The notes: generated by a model from the sequence alone, not told the origin. A DNA stretch of 64,000 nt from Perkinsus marinus ATCC 50983 (GCF_000006405.1 NW_003215247.1:70905-134904), one strand, 5' to 3'. Positions 21,953-34,263 are shown, numbered from the stretch's first letter. Numbers and translations: made by a program.

Positions 21953-22560
21953 ATGAGTTCCTGTAGGCTACAACACTTCAATTTCAATTCTCCCTCGCTT
22001 ATGGTTTCCCAACCAGCGGGTAACTCCTTGAAGGAACTTCGTGAAACTCTCGAGACCGTTTTGGAGTCTCGAGGGACGTTGGGAAAGATCAGGGCTCAGC
22101 TACGGTCGGAGATCTTCAGTACTCTCAAGGAGGAGGGGCGGGATAACGTACCATCACCCCCAAAGGAAAATGTCATCATTAACGAGCTCATTCGAGAGTG
22201 AGCCGAAGCGCTCTGGTCCCCTCTTCTGTGCTCAATCTAAGGTATTTCGAGTTCAACGGCTATCACCACTCACTCTCCACCTTCACGGCAGGTAGGTCCC
22301 TGGGAATCCTCCTGAGCTTGATCGCTACCTCAGAAACGGGTACTCCCGAGGAAAGACCGTTCAGTCGGGAAGTGTTGCAACAGGAGATTGGTATTCAAAC
22401 GACGCTTGAGGAAGAGCCTCTGTATGGCCGGCGAGGAGGCTACTGCTCTCAAAGGATTCTTCCTTCAGACCGCTCATCTATAAGCTGGTTCCCTGCCGAG
22501 GGCTTGGAGGTGATCGTGTCAGCTCGGCCATGGCTGGTCGACGTGAAGGTGCATAGATGA
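21953..22560 (+). CDS. CEP20: FOR20 / FOPNL centrosomal-basal body protein
   Basis: Three exons. Exon 1 (21953-22197) contains LKELRETLETVLESRGTLGK, IRAQLRSEIFSTLKEEG and ENVIINELIRE, the hallmark N-terminal dimerisation/LisH region of FOP/OFD1/FOR20 proteins. After a 44-nt intron comes YFEFNGYHHSLSTFTAE, the second LisH half, then after a 42-nt intron FSREVLQQEIGI. The length (about 170 aa) fits FOR20. Known family members bind centriolar satellites or basal bodies and are needed for ciliary assembly (established for human and Paramecium FOR20). The tail after EEEPL is poorly conserved and could be intron read-through. Start chosen as the first ATG in frame; the ATG about 50 bp later is also possible. 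Confidence 0.8.
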
Positions 22561-22671
22561 TCCACTTCCGGTAAGGAGGATTATACCAGGTATTATTGTC
22601 ATCATAATTAGTTTATACTCCATCTCTCTGTGCATTGTGTTGTCAATCTCTGGAGGCCAGTTTCTCTGTGC

Positions 22672-25600
22672 ATGAGCAGCAGTATGTCGAGCTTTGTCGA
22701 TAACCTCACTCAGCTGGCTCACACCAGCGAGAAGGAGCAGGTGGATTTCCTCGTCGATGCCCTCACTGAAGGCATGCCAGAAGTAGCCCTTCCAGATTGA
22801 CGGGCATGTGAGACTATTTCTCAGGGACCATTGAGGTCGAAGGATCGTCGAGAGGTGTGCAAAGCAGTCCAACTGAAGCCATGGGGACTCCGGTTGAGAT
22901 TGCGATCGTTGGCGTCGTTGAAGACCGAAAACGAGGTTATCTCGGCCCTGAAAGGTTCTGTGTTGGGAGCGCGGACAGCACGGTTGATGGGTGGAAACCA
23001 TGGAACGGATCTGGCCAGTCTGGGTGAGTGGACTTGGGATCACGTCGTATAGGGATACTATGTGTTTTCTCAATGGCATCACTTTGCGCTTATCCGTGTT
23101 TACTCAAAGTAGATCATGTCTGCATGTTGTCAGTGACAACTTGTCACTAATTTCGAGGGCATGATGGCTAAGTCGGTTGCTTTTGAGTGTGTAGAATTAT
23201 CCGGACTGAGACATATCGTGGGGCTGTGGCATATCCCACCCGACTGACATAATTGATTCTATCACCTCGTGCTCCTGGTGAATCGATTGTATGAAGACAT
23301 ATCTTGGGGCTGTGGCATAGTGCCCCCAACTGACATAATTGATTCTCTTACCTCGTGCTTCTGGTGAATCGATTGTATGAAGACATATCTTGGGGCTGTG
23401 GCATAGCGGCCCCGACCGACATAATCGATTCTCTCACCTCGTGCTCCTGGTGAATCGATTGTATGAGGACATATCTTGGGGCTGTGGCATAGCCGCCCCG
23501 TAAGCCCTACTAAGAGCTAGGAAATGGGCCTTCAAATAATGTACATCATAAGAACTTCAATAAATTTGATAATTTGAAATAAACTAATTAATTCATTAAA
23601 GCGGGTTCGGGTTTCGGGTTCGTGGGGTCTTCCTCCACATCTTGTAGGCCATCATCAACCCGAAAATAGTAGTACGGCTATTATCCGCTCTGATCTTATA
23701 AGGGAAGAAGTGGGCGAATTGAGCTACTCGCTGCCATCTTTCCGACGATATACGATTGTTGCGACACTCAGAGTCGTTGTTACTTTAGCCGCTGTGGTCA
23801 TTAGCTCCATGGAAGGGGAGTGCGTGGAAAAGGATGAGGTCTTCGAGACACTGTCGATGCTGATGTCTGAGGAGCTGTGTACTCCATCGTCATCTGAGAA
23901 TATCATCACCGACATCATCAGACTCCGAACAGTTGCACGGTACAGCGGGTCAACTCACCAGATCTACCTCGCCTGTTTTTAAGATCGATAACGGACGGTG
24001 GATCAGCGCATGTTCTCGGGAAGCCCGTGCGGAGCCTCCTACTGCACGGTGAAGTGGCGACCAAGACCGCCCTTTATGACTGCTGCAAGCTGCTGACTCA
24101 CGTAGACGCAGTGACGTATTCATCTCCATCTGAATCCTATCAGATGCCTCCCGATCTCCTACTTGCCTGTATGGTTGACTCGGCCCTCTCTCTGGCAGTC
24201 AGGGTTATGGTGTGCTCGATTCTGCTGAGCAAATCGGCAGCATTACAAGCGTTGGAAGGTCGCAAGGTGCAGTCCGTGCTCTTAGTCATGATTCATGAGA
24301 TGACCGGTTGTGACGCAACTATGGCGCGCGACATAGAGGTGAGATTATCTAGGTGTTCAGTAAATTTATTTCGGCAAATTTCTTTCGGGTTCCAGTAGAT
24401 TACTGATTTCAGTGAATTGGAACTCATGATCGATTGTGGAAGTGCTCTCTCCTCGTCGAAAGCGGTTTGAGATTTAGTTCCGAATTTTGGGAGCTTTGGT
24501 TGAGCTCGATCCTGTTCAGCTATAGGATGCGTATCCTCTGTAGATTTTGGATTCCAGAAGACGCGGCAACGAAGGGCTTAGTGGTTTATCCAAGCTAGTA
24601 TTCCATATCGCTCTACCCCACCTTACCGATTTCGAGGATAGCCTCGCCGTCCTCGCCGGGTGTATAGTCCTCATGGGAGAAGACAGCACCGAGGGGTGAG
24701 CGTATCGCCCAGCTTCAGTTCATCGTGGGGCTCGGGATCACTCGATTCGCTTCGGAGCAGCGTTGTTGGTCAGCTCATTCCTCCGAGTACTCCAGTCGAG
24801 CCTCTACCACAGAATACGCTCCTATGGCGAGATTCTCTCTGATGATCTCTGGCTTCCTTACATCACCGATTTCACGATGAACTTGTGGACCAGTACGAAC
24901 ATCAAAGGTCTCAACGACAACGTCCTCGAGACGCTCGACTCGGAGGGATGGAAGCGGCCAATGCTCCTGATGGCCGCTCTAGAATGGCTCCACTGCAGGA
25001 GGCTGGCGGCAGTCTTACGGGCATCTGTAGGCCTGAGACTGGTAGGTCCTCACCGAGCGCTCTCCTAATAGTTATTGAAATGCGATTTAATACTCGATGA
25101 TATGTCGTTTGCATAAATAGGGCCGATCATATATAGACAATATCATGTTGTGAGGATCGTATTCATCGATTCCAGTACTCGGTAAGTATTGATAATGCCA
25201 TGAAACCTGTCTTACTCTGCATTGTTCTTCCTCAATGAGTATTACTGTACGTACGTTCAAATTCAACTGATAGCCGGTCGTCATCAGTTGCGTCTCCTTC
25301 ATTGGCCGCCAGCAGATGAGGACAGCTTTGCTCATGCCACAAGTCACATCTCGAGGCAACTTCTAGAGGAGAGGAGCGGGCATCATGAGTCTGGGGCATG
25401 GAAAGTGAGAATCTTCGCAGTGCGTTGAGATAGGGCAGCGGATCTCAGGTCATGGCAGCATATAGGGCAGCTCTATTGACAGGAGTTGCACACGACGAGA
25501 TGGGCTGTCGACGAGGAGCTCTATTCTTCTATCAGAAGTGCAGAGACTGCTCCGAGGAGTCCATACGGCCTGTGGGCTATCAGCTCGTTAGGAGTGTCAC

Positions 25601-27867
25601 AGAGGAGGTGAGTGGTGACTCCTTGTGGTTCATCTGAGACCCGTTAAATTAGATTGACACAGGGATGCCAGAATTGCCATGGTTGGGGCGCGACCGTCCA
25701 ACTCTCGAGAACGAGATAAAGACGGCTGAGAGCCTCCACAGCGATCAATGTGACGCTCGGCCAGTCCGCGTCGTTTGTTCTGAATGTCTGGAACGAATAT
25801 TGCGTGTCGCCGATACGGCCGGGCAAAGAGAGTCCCGAGTGACAGGGAAGCTGAAGCGGGGAGATAAACAGTGTAAAGACTGCTGTCCTTACGTTGAGGG
25901 AATGACGAGACTGGTTGAGATAGCACGAGCCTGCCTCAACAGAGCAGTAGTGGAAGCTGAGAATGCGTGGTTGGCCAGGAGGGCCGGTCGGCTGCTGCTG
26001 ACGTTATTGGGCGACTTAGTGCTGTGTAAAGTTGTTAAGAAGCAGAGAGTCCAGTTCAGGAACGTGCTGTCGGAGGCTGCGCTCGTTGCAGGTGAGAAGA
26101 ATGACCTCGTGGGATCATCCTAGGGATACAGTTTGGACTTGAGGATCTATTCAGATGTGACTCTGAATCAAAGAATCATATTCTTAAACGAATGTCACTG
26201 ATCAGTGCTTTGCCTCAGCTTCGTGGTCTTCGAGAGCAGCACTGTTTATGCTGGCTGAATATCGTTTGTCTGAAAGAGCATCAGAAAACCACCTGCATGC
26301 ATTCGTGCGTCATCGCTTTCAACGCCAAGGGTGATGGTCTCCGTTGAGACTCGCAGTGATGCTCTCTTCGTTGCTTTATAGATTCCTCAATAGTCTATGC
26401 ACCCCCCATTGGCCATACACAGTGGATGCTCGCGCTTCCCCGGTGTGTTTCAACGCGTTGTTCATCGAGCAGGATCATCTTGGCCGCTTCTGGCTGCTGC
26501 GCCGATTCCCTTGGGGTGAGCGCCTCACTCTATCGGTATAGCTGATACCAATACTGCCAGGTCGATGCTTTCTAGCTCCGCTTTCGAGGTCACCAGAAGT
26601 CGTCATGCGGGCCGCGAGGGCCTTTGAAAACATCATAGGAGACAACATGGCTGATGTCCGGCAAGCTGTTGAGTCCAAGCAGGATGGTTCGAAGTTCTGG
26701 CGGAATCGTGAAAACTTCGAGGGGAGGGCGCAGAAAGCTTTGGAGCGGTTGAAGAAAGACCTCTTGGGGGACTGGTCTGCATTGTTGCTGTTGGGGGGAG
26801 GCCCTTGTGTATCTCCTGGAGTCTATCTGGAATCCCACGACAACTTGCCTGACGATCTTGCGAGCCGGAAAAGAATCCAATCGCTTCGTGCTGTAGTGGA
26901 GCTCGACGCTGCCAATGAGAGGTAACGAGCTGATTATAAGTGTATCAGATACTCATCAGGTCTCCGGTGTCTGCGGTCGGCCCCCGAGTATCGCCACTAT
27001 ATCTGTTTCTCGCACCGTGTTTAATGAACCTCCCGATAGAGTTCATGCTCACAGGGTGAGCGCATCGTTGCACTGTCATTATATAGTGGTATTTGTAGTT
27101 TTCAGGGAGCATTCAATAGTGAGAGGTGGCTCCATCAACCTATTGCTGCCTGATGGAGCCGCTTCGGCTGTTGGTAAGGGCGGGTATTACGTTATCGACC
27201 CGAGTGGGGATCTCACTGAATCGAACAAGAAGCTCGAACCACTGTTAGCTGGCGAGTTCTGGGAAGGTCGATCCGGTGAGTCACAATCATCGATCGCATT
27301 GGTCCATGTTGCATCTCAGGCGTTGATCCCCCGGTTGAAGAAGTAGTGGGAGCACTGGCGAGCCGGCGAGTCTTCCTCTATGTTGGTCATAGTGGTGGTG
27401 GACAGTACTGGTCCACTAGCGGCATGGAAAAACGAGTACGTTCAAGTGTGTACACTATGGAGTCCATCTTCTTGGTAGGTTCTACGAGCCGACGCCCTGC
27501 TCATGGGTTGTGCCTCTCTTCGCTCATCAGGAACTGAAGGAGTCCGTAGCAGGTTAGTGACGGGCCTTCGTCCCTGGACCCTCACGTGTTGTCGCTCATC
27601 AGGTTCGAGCCCATACCGCCTGCTTATCACTACTTGGTTGGTGGAAGCACCCGTGTTGTCGGCACGCTATGGGAAGTCCTCGGTCGTGAATGTGACCTGT
27701 TCTGCATTGAATTGTTGCGGACGTGGTGTGTTACTCCTAAAGTTCGAGATGACGATGATTGTGAATCGGCCGACTTGCCGACATCGACAAGGCTAGCCAG
27801 GAGTAAGGTTAAGCTGGAGCTGCTCTCCGGTGGAGCTTTCGTGTGCTATGCAAGCCGTATCATCTGA
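22672..27867 (+). CDS. ESPL1: Separase (peptidase C50), many exons
   Basis: The 3' third is a clear separase catalytic domain: GGYYVIDPSGDLTESNKKLE, GEFWEGRSG/VDPPVEEVVGAL, then FLYVGHSGGGQYW with catalytic His codon at 27388-27390, then after a 44-nt intron ALLMGCASLRSSGTEGVRS with catalytic Cys codon at 27509-27511, and FEPIPPAYHYLVGGSTRVVG / TLWEVLGRECDLFCIELL near the end; TGA at 27865-27867. Upstream exons (23.7-26.9 kb) encode helical, motif-poor sequence as expected for the separase superhelix, for example FTMNLWTSTNIKGLNDNVLE and CLERILRVADTAGQRES. Known role: cleavage of cohesin at anaphase and centriole disengagement. The first exons (22672-23030, SSFVDNLTQLAHTSEKEQVD) are separated by an intron of about 600 nt containing a minisatellite, so they could belong to a separate small gene; that end is less certain. 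Confidence 0.8.
23210..23505. repeat. 86-bp minisatellite, about 3.4 copies, probably intronic
   Basis: Units start GACATATCTTGGGGCTGTGG at 23210, 23296, 23382 and 23468, exactly 86 bp apart, with a few substitutions. It lies between the first supported separase-region exons and the exon starting near 23650. Confidence 0.92.
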
Positions 27868-28011
27868 GTACATTGCCATGTTTATTGATGACAAGTTTCT
27901 CATATCCATATAGTCTATCATGCATTGGGTTCTCGAGTACTCTTGAAGCGGGTAGAATATATCGATATGGATATTCGTATCGTGGTCGCGCATTCGCGAT
28001 GTTATCGTTCA
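27868..28011. other. Separase 3' flank
   Basis: Short downstream sequence leading into a minisatellite; no gene. Confidence 0.5.
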
Positions 28012-28470
28012 TAAGTACTAATGACTATGGCGATATTATCGGACATGAGTATTAGAACCTCTAATATTATCGGACATGAGTATTAGTGCCTCTAATATTA
28101 TCGGACATGAGTGTTAGTGCCTCTAATATTATCGGACATGAGTGTTAGTGCCTCTAATATTATCGGGCATGAGTATTAGTGCCTCTAATATTATCGGACA
28201 CTGATGACTCTAACATGAGGATTAATGTCCCTAATGATATCGGACATGAGTATTAATGTCCCTAATGATATCGGACATGAGTATTAAATGTGCCTTATGT
28301 TATCGGACACGAGTACTGATGAGCCTATTGTTGTTGGGCATGAGTATCAATGACTCTTATGTTGTCGCACATGAGTACTAGTAGGTCTGATGCTGTCAGA
28401 CATGGGAATCGATGCCTTATGTTGCCGCACACTAGTATGAATGCGTCTAATGGTGTCGGACATGCACACT
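28012..28470. repeat. About 31-bp minisatellite, roughly 15 copies
   Basis: Unit close to GACATGAGTATTAGTGCCTC + TAATATTATCG. Copies at 28030-28200 are nearly identical; those after 28210 drift (GATATCGGACATGAGTATTA, then GTTGTCGCACATGAGTACTA). The array sits between the converging separase and unknown-family genes. Confidence 0.88.
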
Positions 28471-28717
28471 CGTTGAGGACAGGAGAGAGTCTGATCTCGC
28501 GACATTTTTTATCTGCGAGCTTGGGGTGCATTGCGCGAGCAACGGAAAGATGGGCAGTTTACTGTGAACGCAAATTTCTCGGTGGAGGGACAACGATAAG
28601 AGCATGGGTACACCGGGTGAGTCGTGAAGTCAGGGGGTGAACTAATTCAGCGAAAGATGAAGATGACATCTCATGGCTTGCGGCTTCGTCATTCTACCGT
28701 GTTCAGCACAAACTTCT
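28471..28717. other. Intergenic between converging genes
   Basis: No gene is seen; it should hold the 3' end of the leftward gene at 28718. Confidence 0.4.
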
Positions 28718-31421
28718 CTATTTTCTGCTGTATCCCGTAGCTTGTTTATCTTTCTTCCGACTAGTATTCGACTCTTGGAGCACCGCTGTACTCAATTGGG
28801 CTTGACAGAGGGTTCGAACGAAAACACTATTCGCATCAGGACCCTTGCGTGATTTCTTGTTCATATTTTGCTGGTGAAACTTCTTCTCGATGGTGGAAGG
28901 CAGTCCAGCATACAGCCAATGAATTGCTGCTTTCATTTCCTTCACTGCAGCATCCCCGCTGAAAGAAAACTCTAAGGCGTCGAACGAATTCAATAAAGTG
29001 AAACCACTCCACTCAGCTGGGATCAACCTGATATCGAAAACGTGCAGTGTCTGCAAATCCGTCACGTCAACTACGCAGGTTCGTTCGCCTTTTTCTGGAC
29101 TTTGTTGGTCCACAGTTTTCCTGGGCATGTCATAGAGTCAATTCGCAATCTATGGTTCAATGCAACAAACTTTACGGAGTACCTCTCATGCTTCACGATG
29201 TACGTGGGAGGCTTCCCCACATAGCTTTTAACCTCCACCTAAGCATGTCAGACTGGCGGAATATGTGCGCCACCAGGTGGTTATGATCGAACTACCTTCA
29301 AACTGATAGGTTGTAACCATTCTGCAAAGAACGGCCAACGAGGCAAAGCCTCTGATGCAAACTGAATACAAAACACAGGAGAATACCTACGGGCAGACTC
29401 GGCAAATTACCTTCACTATTGGATTTTCTCCGTCATTGAATTGTACGGCCATGAACGGAACGTCCTAAACAAGGTATACCTTCGTTGGATCAGGAGAGTT
29501 GTGGATACCTTTAGGAGCGCATCCTCAGTATCCTCTCTGAGTGCTCCGATCTCCTTATCTATCATCTCACATAGAGCCTTGGATATTGGTTGCAGTAATG
29601 ATGTCGCGTTCCCTGGTGGTGGTTGCACTCCCATTCCGACCCTTCCGATATAGAGCAATCTCAATGATTCCGACAGACGGTTGGTCGTCTGTATCGCATA
29701 GAACTCTGCCTGCTGTGGTGCTCCTTCGAAGGCAGGGTTCAAGACCATCTTGAAACGGCTGAGCAGGCAAACCTTCACCACTACTGAAGCTGCCCGTCAC
29801 TCACGTGAGACCTTCTGGGAATACGTAGCCAAGAGAGGACGATGGCACGTACTCAGTCCTCGAAGCTCTAACCAAACATTTCAGCTCCTTCACAGTGAGG
29901 ATTCCTCCAGCTCTGGGCTTGGAAAAGCGTATCATGTAAGCGTCCGTCTCATACTCCAACGGCGGCTCCTGATGCCCACTATGTTATAGAAAAGAGTGTT
30001 GGTTTGTGCACGAGAAAGACATAAGCTTTCCTCCTGGCCTACTTCAATATTTTCCGACATTCCTGATGATGACTGCGCGAAGATATCGCTCTGACAGGTT
30101 GTATCTTCCTTTTCTATCTCAATTTTCGAACTCTTACCCTAAGAGTGTTCCTTCTCCCTGGGGCTAATAGCGATTGGTAAGAGAGTGGCGCTTGCTGGAT
30201 CGAATAGCGTATGGACTGAATCGAGGTTGGGTTAGTAGTGATGGTTAATTAAGCCATCATGAGTTCTCACTGTGGATTGTCCGTTGGTATCTGTTTGATA
30301 GTCATTAGCCGTATCGCTGATCAAATTCTGAGCGAAAATGAAAGTTTGCGACCACAAACGGCAGAACAGACGATTAAGTCCCTCAAGCCCCGAGCACGAG
30401 GAACAAAAATGAGAGTTTCCACACCAAGAACGAGGAACTGAACGTAGAGTCGCTTGTTACGCTCTGCAATCAAGCTAACGACCATTCAAAACTGGTCAAA
30501 GAGGCGTTGATGGACACAAAAACGGGCGAGCAGGAGAACATACTGGAAATTCATTCCCCACAGCTACGTCCTCCTCCCCAGATCTTGGATCGGACTGATC
30601 AGAAACATACAACTAAATACCCCGAACCAATCGTGCTCACGTCAGCCAATAAAGGGTCAAATTCTCGTAGCTCCTCTTCAGAAAGTGTTCGTGCTCTGCT
30701 TCCCGCCTACCAGAGAAGCACGTGATACAGTATGGGAGGGTTCCTGTCAGCCTGCCTCCTCGTATCCTCGGTCAATTCCGCCCACAGACTCGCGTCGAGC
30801 ATCTCCGAATTGATCGTTCGAGCGTGAGAGGACTGGTCTGGATCGAGGCTCATCCTGACTGGTTCCAAAGTTCGAGAAGGAGTTCTAAGAAGGAGACTAT
30901 GGCAACGAAGGCGTGAGACTTTCGATACAGCGCGCCTCATTTGCTCTTCTAATTTGTAGAACTGTTTCAACGACTCTTCGAAACTATCGAGCGTGTGCCT
31001 CCGTTTCATATCGCCGAGCTTCGACGGCTGAATAATCACTCTCATAGAATTGGTTAGGGCTCTGTACTTTAGTCGTGTCCTGGAATGACTTAGCTCTAGG
31101 CTTGGGTACCTATAAGTGAAGATAAGGAGGGCTTGCAGTTGCACTGTAATCCACGATGGAAACCCTGCTGAAAGAATGTGGGAGAGACTTACAGGGCGGC
31201 CTCCTTGACGTCGCCCCATCGAAGTTCCTCGGATCTCATTCTCACCAACCTGAAGCGAGGCAACTCATCGTTGGCCCACTATAGTTTTAGTCAAACAGGT
31301 ATAGCCAGCGAACGACACAGAGTTGACTCGAAGGCTACTAACCTACGCTCAGTATCTCCAGGCCGTGAGCTGTAGCGGCCATCAGAATGACGACGGTAGC
31401 GGTGCGATTCGGGAGCGGCAT
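28718..31421 (-). CDS. Secreted protein, unknown tandem family, copy C
   Basis: ATG at 31421-31419 opens a signal peptide (MPLPNRTATVVILMAATAHG), followed by short exons containing ELPRFRLVRMRSEELRWGDV, a long exon with MRVIIQPSKLGDMKRRHTLD and VRMSLDPDQSSHARTINSEM, then LLQPISKALCEMIDKEIGAL, FMAVQFNDGENPIV, FASEALPRWPFFAEWLQPIS, TYIVKHERYSVKFVALNHRL and the C-terminal module LIPAEWSGFTLLNSF...MKAAIHWLYAGLPSTIEK...FVRTLCQAQL. It ends in a basic tail and TAG at 28718-28720. Exon order and several motifs match copies A and B upstream. One intron is only 24 nt. I do not recognise the family. The signal peptide suggests secretion or ER lumen. Exon boundaries in 29.8-30.7 kb are unresolved. Confidence 0.55.
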
Positions 31422-32036
31422 TGTGGATTTTGTTGGGAAAAGCCGTTTGATTTTAGCGAGTCTATAACGGTCAAATGCTCAGCAAAGCACCAGAGTTGAC
31501 GACTTCCCCCTAGTTCAGACGGTCTACCCTAGATCAAGGCTGACAGCGAAGAATAACTGTAGTGTCATTCCCTCCTACCAGCCTTATGCTGCTACTACAG
31601 TGCATACTGAGATGATTACTAACATTCGTCGAGTGAACAGTACTGAATACATGATAATGTAAGTGCTATCACATTCATGACCATGATGGTTCCTCTTCTC
31701 TGACAAGAGTGGGACCCATAGAATGATAGTATCCCAATCCATATCTCTTGAATTGGAACATCACATTACAACAATGATGTTGTAATGTGTTGGATGCGAC
31801 CGAATTAATGTAGCCATGGCTTAGCCGTGACGGCTATCACCATTCGGATGGTGAGGTTCCAATGAGAAGACGCGTTCCCAATGGGTCCTAATAATTATTG
31901 GAAAGGCTTGAAAGAAACCAAGGTGATTGCACCAAAACATCACAAGGAGCATAACAAGGACCAACAGCGAGAGTGAGCCAATACCCTAGATTCAATGTGG
32001 CGATTTCACTTAACGTTAGTTGTTATGCCACGGCTG
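31422..32036. other. Intergenic with one hairpin
   Basis: No gene is seen. It contains a perfect 12-nt inverted repeat around a 4-nt loop at 31762-31789 (CACATTACAACA / TGTTGTAATGTG). Confidence 0.5.
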
Positions 32037-32225
32037 CTATTTCCCGCTATGTCTGATAATCGAGAAAGCTGGACAAAACTCCCTCACAACTGATCGAGTC
32101 GCACTCACGGCTAAGGCCGCGAGCCAGTTTATTGTTGTGTTGAGCATCACAGTGGGAGGCGTGCCTGAGAAGTACACGAGAGCTAGATCCATGAAATGGT
32201 TGGATCCCAACTCAAGTAGCTCCAA
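32037..32225 (-). pseudogene. Orphan C-terminal module of the unknown family
   Basis: The minus frame reads LELGSNHFMDLALVYFSG, then TTINWLAALAVSATRSVV, matching the position and pattern of the A(A/T)IxW(L/I) module that ends copies A, B and C. No signal peptide or upstream exons were found for it, so it is probably a truncated fourth copy, or an alternative last exon of copy B. Confidence 0.4.
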
Positions 32226-32319
32226 GTGTTGAACATCGAGCTACAACAGTCATTACATGGGAGGGTATTGATAAAGATACTTCTATGGATGAGAACCTGC
32301 TGCGCTCGACGTCATTCCA

Positions 32320-34211
32320 TCATTTACGCTGTTTTCTGAAACCGAGTTTCTTCAGCTTTCTTTTCAGCGAGCCAAATCTCCCCAAGGATGGCTCTTTTCC
32401 ACCTTCGGCTGCTGCTGCTGCAGATGGTGATGTTACGTTGGGAGTCACGGAAGTAAGGCAGTATCGACGAATAAGGAACTCTGCCGGTGAGCCGAATGTC
32501 GTAAGATACTCGATGTCCTCCTTGGACATTGGACTCGAAGAACTCAGCGCTTCATTGACCTCGCGCGCCGCACCAACGGTGAGCCATTTGATGGCTGCTT
32601 CGACATCCTTGAGGCCGGCACCACTTGGGAGGGTCACGCTCGCTTGAGCTGTATGGTTGATAGAGTGGAACTGAGGCCACTTCGATGGGAATAACCTGTA
32701 AAAACACGGCAACACATCGTCGAGATATGCTTCGCTGACGATTATCTCTCTTACCGTATCGGGATAGCAAACAGCGAGGAGCCTCTCTTCTTATTTCTCT
32801 TTCGGAGAACCTTATTTGGACAAAGTGATTCCCCGACAACCAGATTATTTCGTTTTTTCTCGACGACGAAGTCAAGATAGAAAGGCACCTCGCCTCGGGA
32901 CCGTTTAGAATGCACCCGAAGATGCATTTTCCCATCGGGTATCGCAAGTTGGAACTGATTAAGACACGATGAACTATCTAACCGCTGAAGCAACTAGAAG
33001 AGATACTTCTAGCGCGTTGATATCCAGCCGTATGCCTCCAACATTGATCAAGTCATCGGGAACGGCTCGCGAAGTGAACTACAACCATGAAAGAGCTTAG
33101 TATAGTTCTCCAAGAGCCTCATCTCACAGTATAATGGAGTGGAGTGTCGGAGCCTATCGGAAACTCGTTGTGGATCTCAAAAAATGGAGGGGTCTGAGAA
33201 TGAACCGATACCAAGCACTAGATAGCAGCAGCTAGATCTGGTAGTCATTGGGGATTCGGAACTTCAAAATGGTTATCTGCTCCCACCTCGGTTAAGATCT
33301 TTGTGTCACGTCTCGTGATCATCGTTTCCACTCTTTTGTGCATTACGCGGCACAACTCCTTCGCAGCATTCCATCCAGACGTCTCTCCCAACTCGATGCT
33401 GACGTTATAGAGACGTTTCTGCAGTTGTGGATCGAGGATGTCGATTATCCTGACAATACTCAACAGTCCTGCACGCAATAGCCAGAGCATTAGGACATGA
33501 GTAGCGAACCCGGCGAGGACAACTCACCTCACCCCGAATGGGAAGAAGTAGGAGGCGCGCACACTTGCCGCTCTCTTGAGGTCGGTCGCTAGTCCACCCG
33601 TCGGCTTCACGATACGAGGCGGACAACTCATCTCCCAAATTATCGGATGTTCTTCACTGGAGCCCCTCATAAGAGTTATGCTACTCTGACGGGATTTCAT
33701 GACGACACCATTCTGAGATGAGAATCATCCTGCTCTATCTTGAGTGTAGCATCCTGGTCTTCGAGATCACCTCAGTCAGCCCCCAGGCGCGATACATCGC
33801 GAGTAAATCATCGTTTGTTGGGGTGTATAACACGGGTTGCTCTTCAATGACCTACATTGAGACGGAGTACTCGGGAGTGAGGATACTACATAGTAGAGTT
33901 ACACCTACCTCTAATTTTGGCCTGTAAGTGGCCTCACATAAATGAGAGTAGTCGACAACAGCAGTCAAGACGAGAGAAAAGAGGATGTGGATGGAGGATG
34001 ACACCATGGAGACCGCGGTGTGGCTTATGCGTGAAGAGACTACGAAAAGTCTCCAACGACCCAACGAGGATAACGAACGACTGGGTTCTAGTGAGTGCGA
34101 GTCGGGCATAATCCTTGTGGTCACCCAATCGGTACCACACGGGAATTGACAAACCCAATACATAGTCACGAGTACCACAGTGATATTAACATGGATTCCG
34201 AACACCTCCAT
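32320..34211 (-). CDS. Secreted protein, unknown tandem family, copy B
   Basis: ATG at 34211-34209 begins MEVFGIHVNITVVLVTMYWV, a strong signal peptide. Visible internal exons are VIEEQPVLYTPTNDDLLAMY, IDILDPQLQKRLYNVSIELG with AAKELCRVMHKRVETMI, SQTPPFFEIHNEFPIG, and FQLAIPDGKMHLRVHSKRSR with EVPFYLDFVVEKKRNNL. The last exon has LFPSKWPQFHSINHTAQASV, then DVEAAIKWLTVGAAREV, a low-complexity alanine run and a lysine/arginine-rich tail to the stop at 32320. It shares domain order with copies A and C. Exon ends between 33.65 and 34.15 kb are only partly resolved. Function unknown. Confidence 0.55.
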
Positions 34212-34263
34212 CACGTTTGATGAATATATGAAAATTGACTTGTTGGGGGGTAAGGTAGGAGTC

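Noticed and set aside
22519-23082. 187-codon minus frame
   Set aside because: Overlaps the end of FOR20 and the first separase-region exons on the plus strand, which have better splice and family support.
23210-23505. Multi-copy small RNA genes
   Set aside because: The 86-bp units show no promoter, terminator or conserved fold that I can see; a minisatellite is simpler.
28012-28470. CRISPR array
   Set aside because: Units are contiguous with no unique spacers and the genome is eukaryotic; it is a minisatellite.
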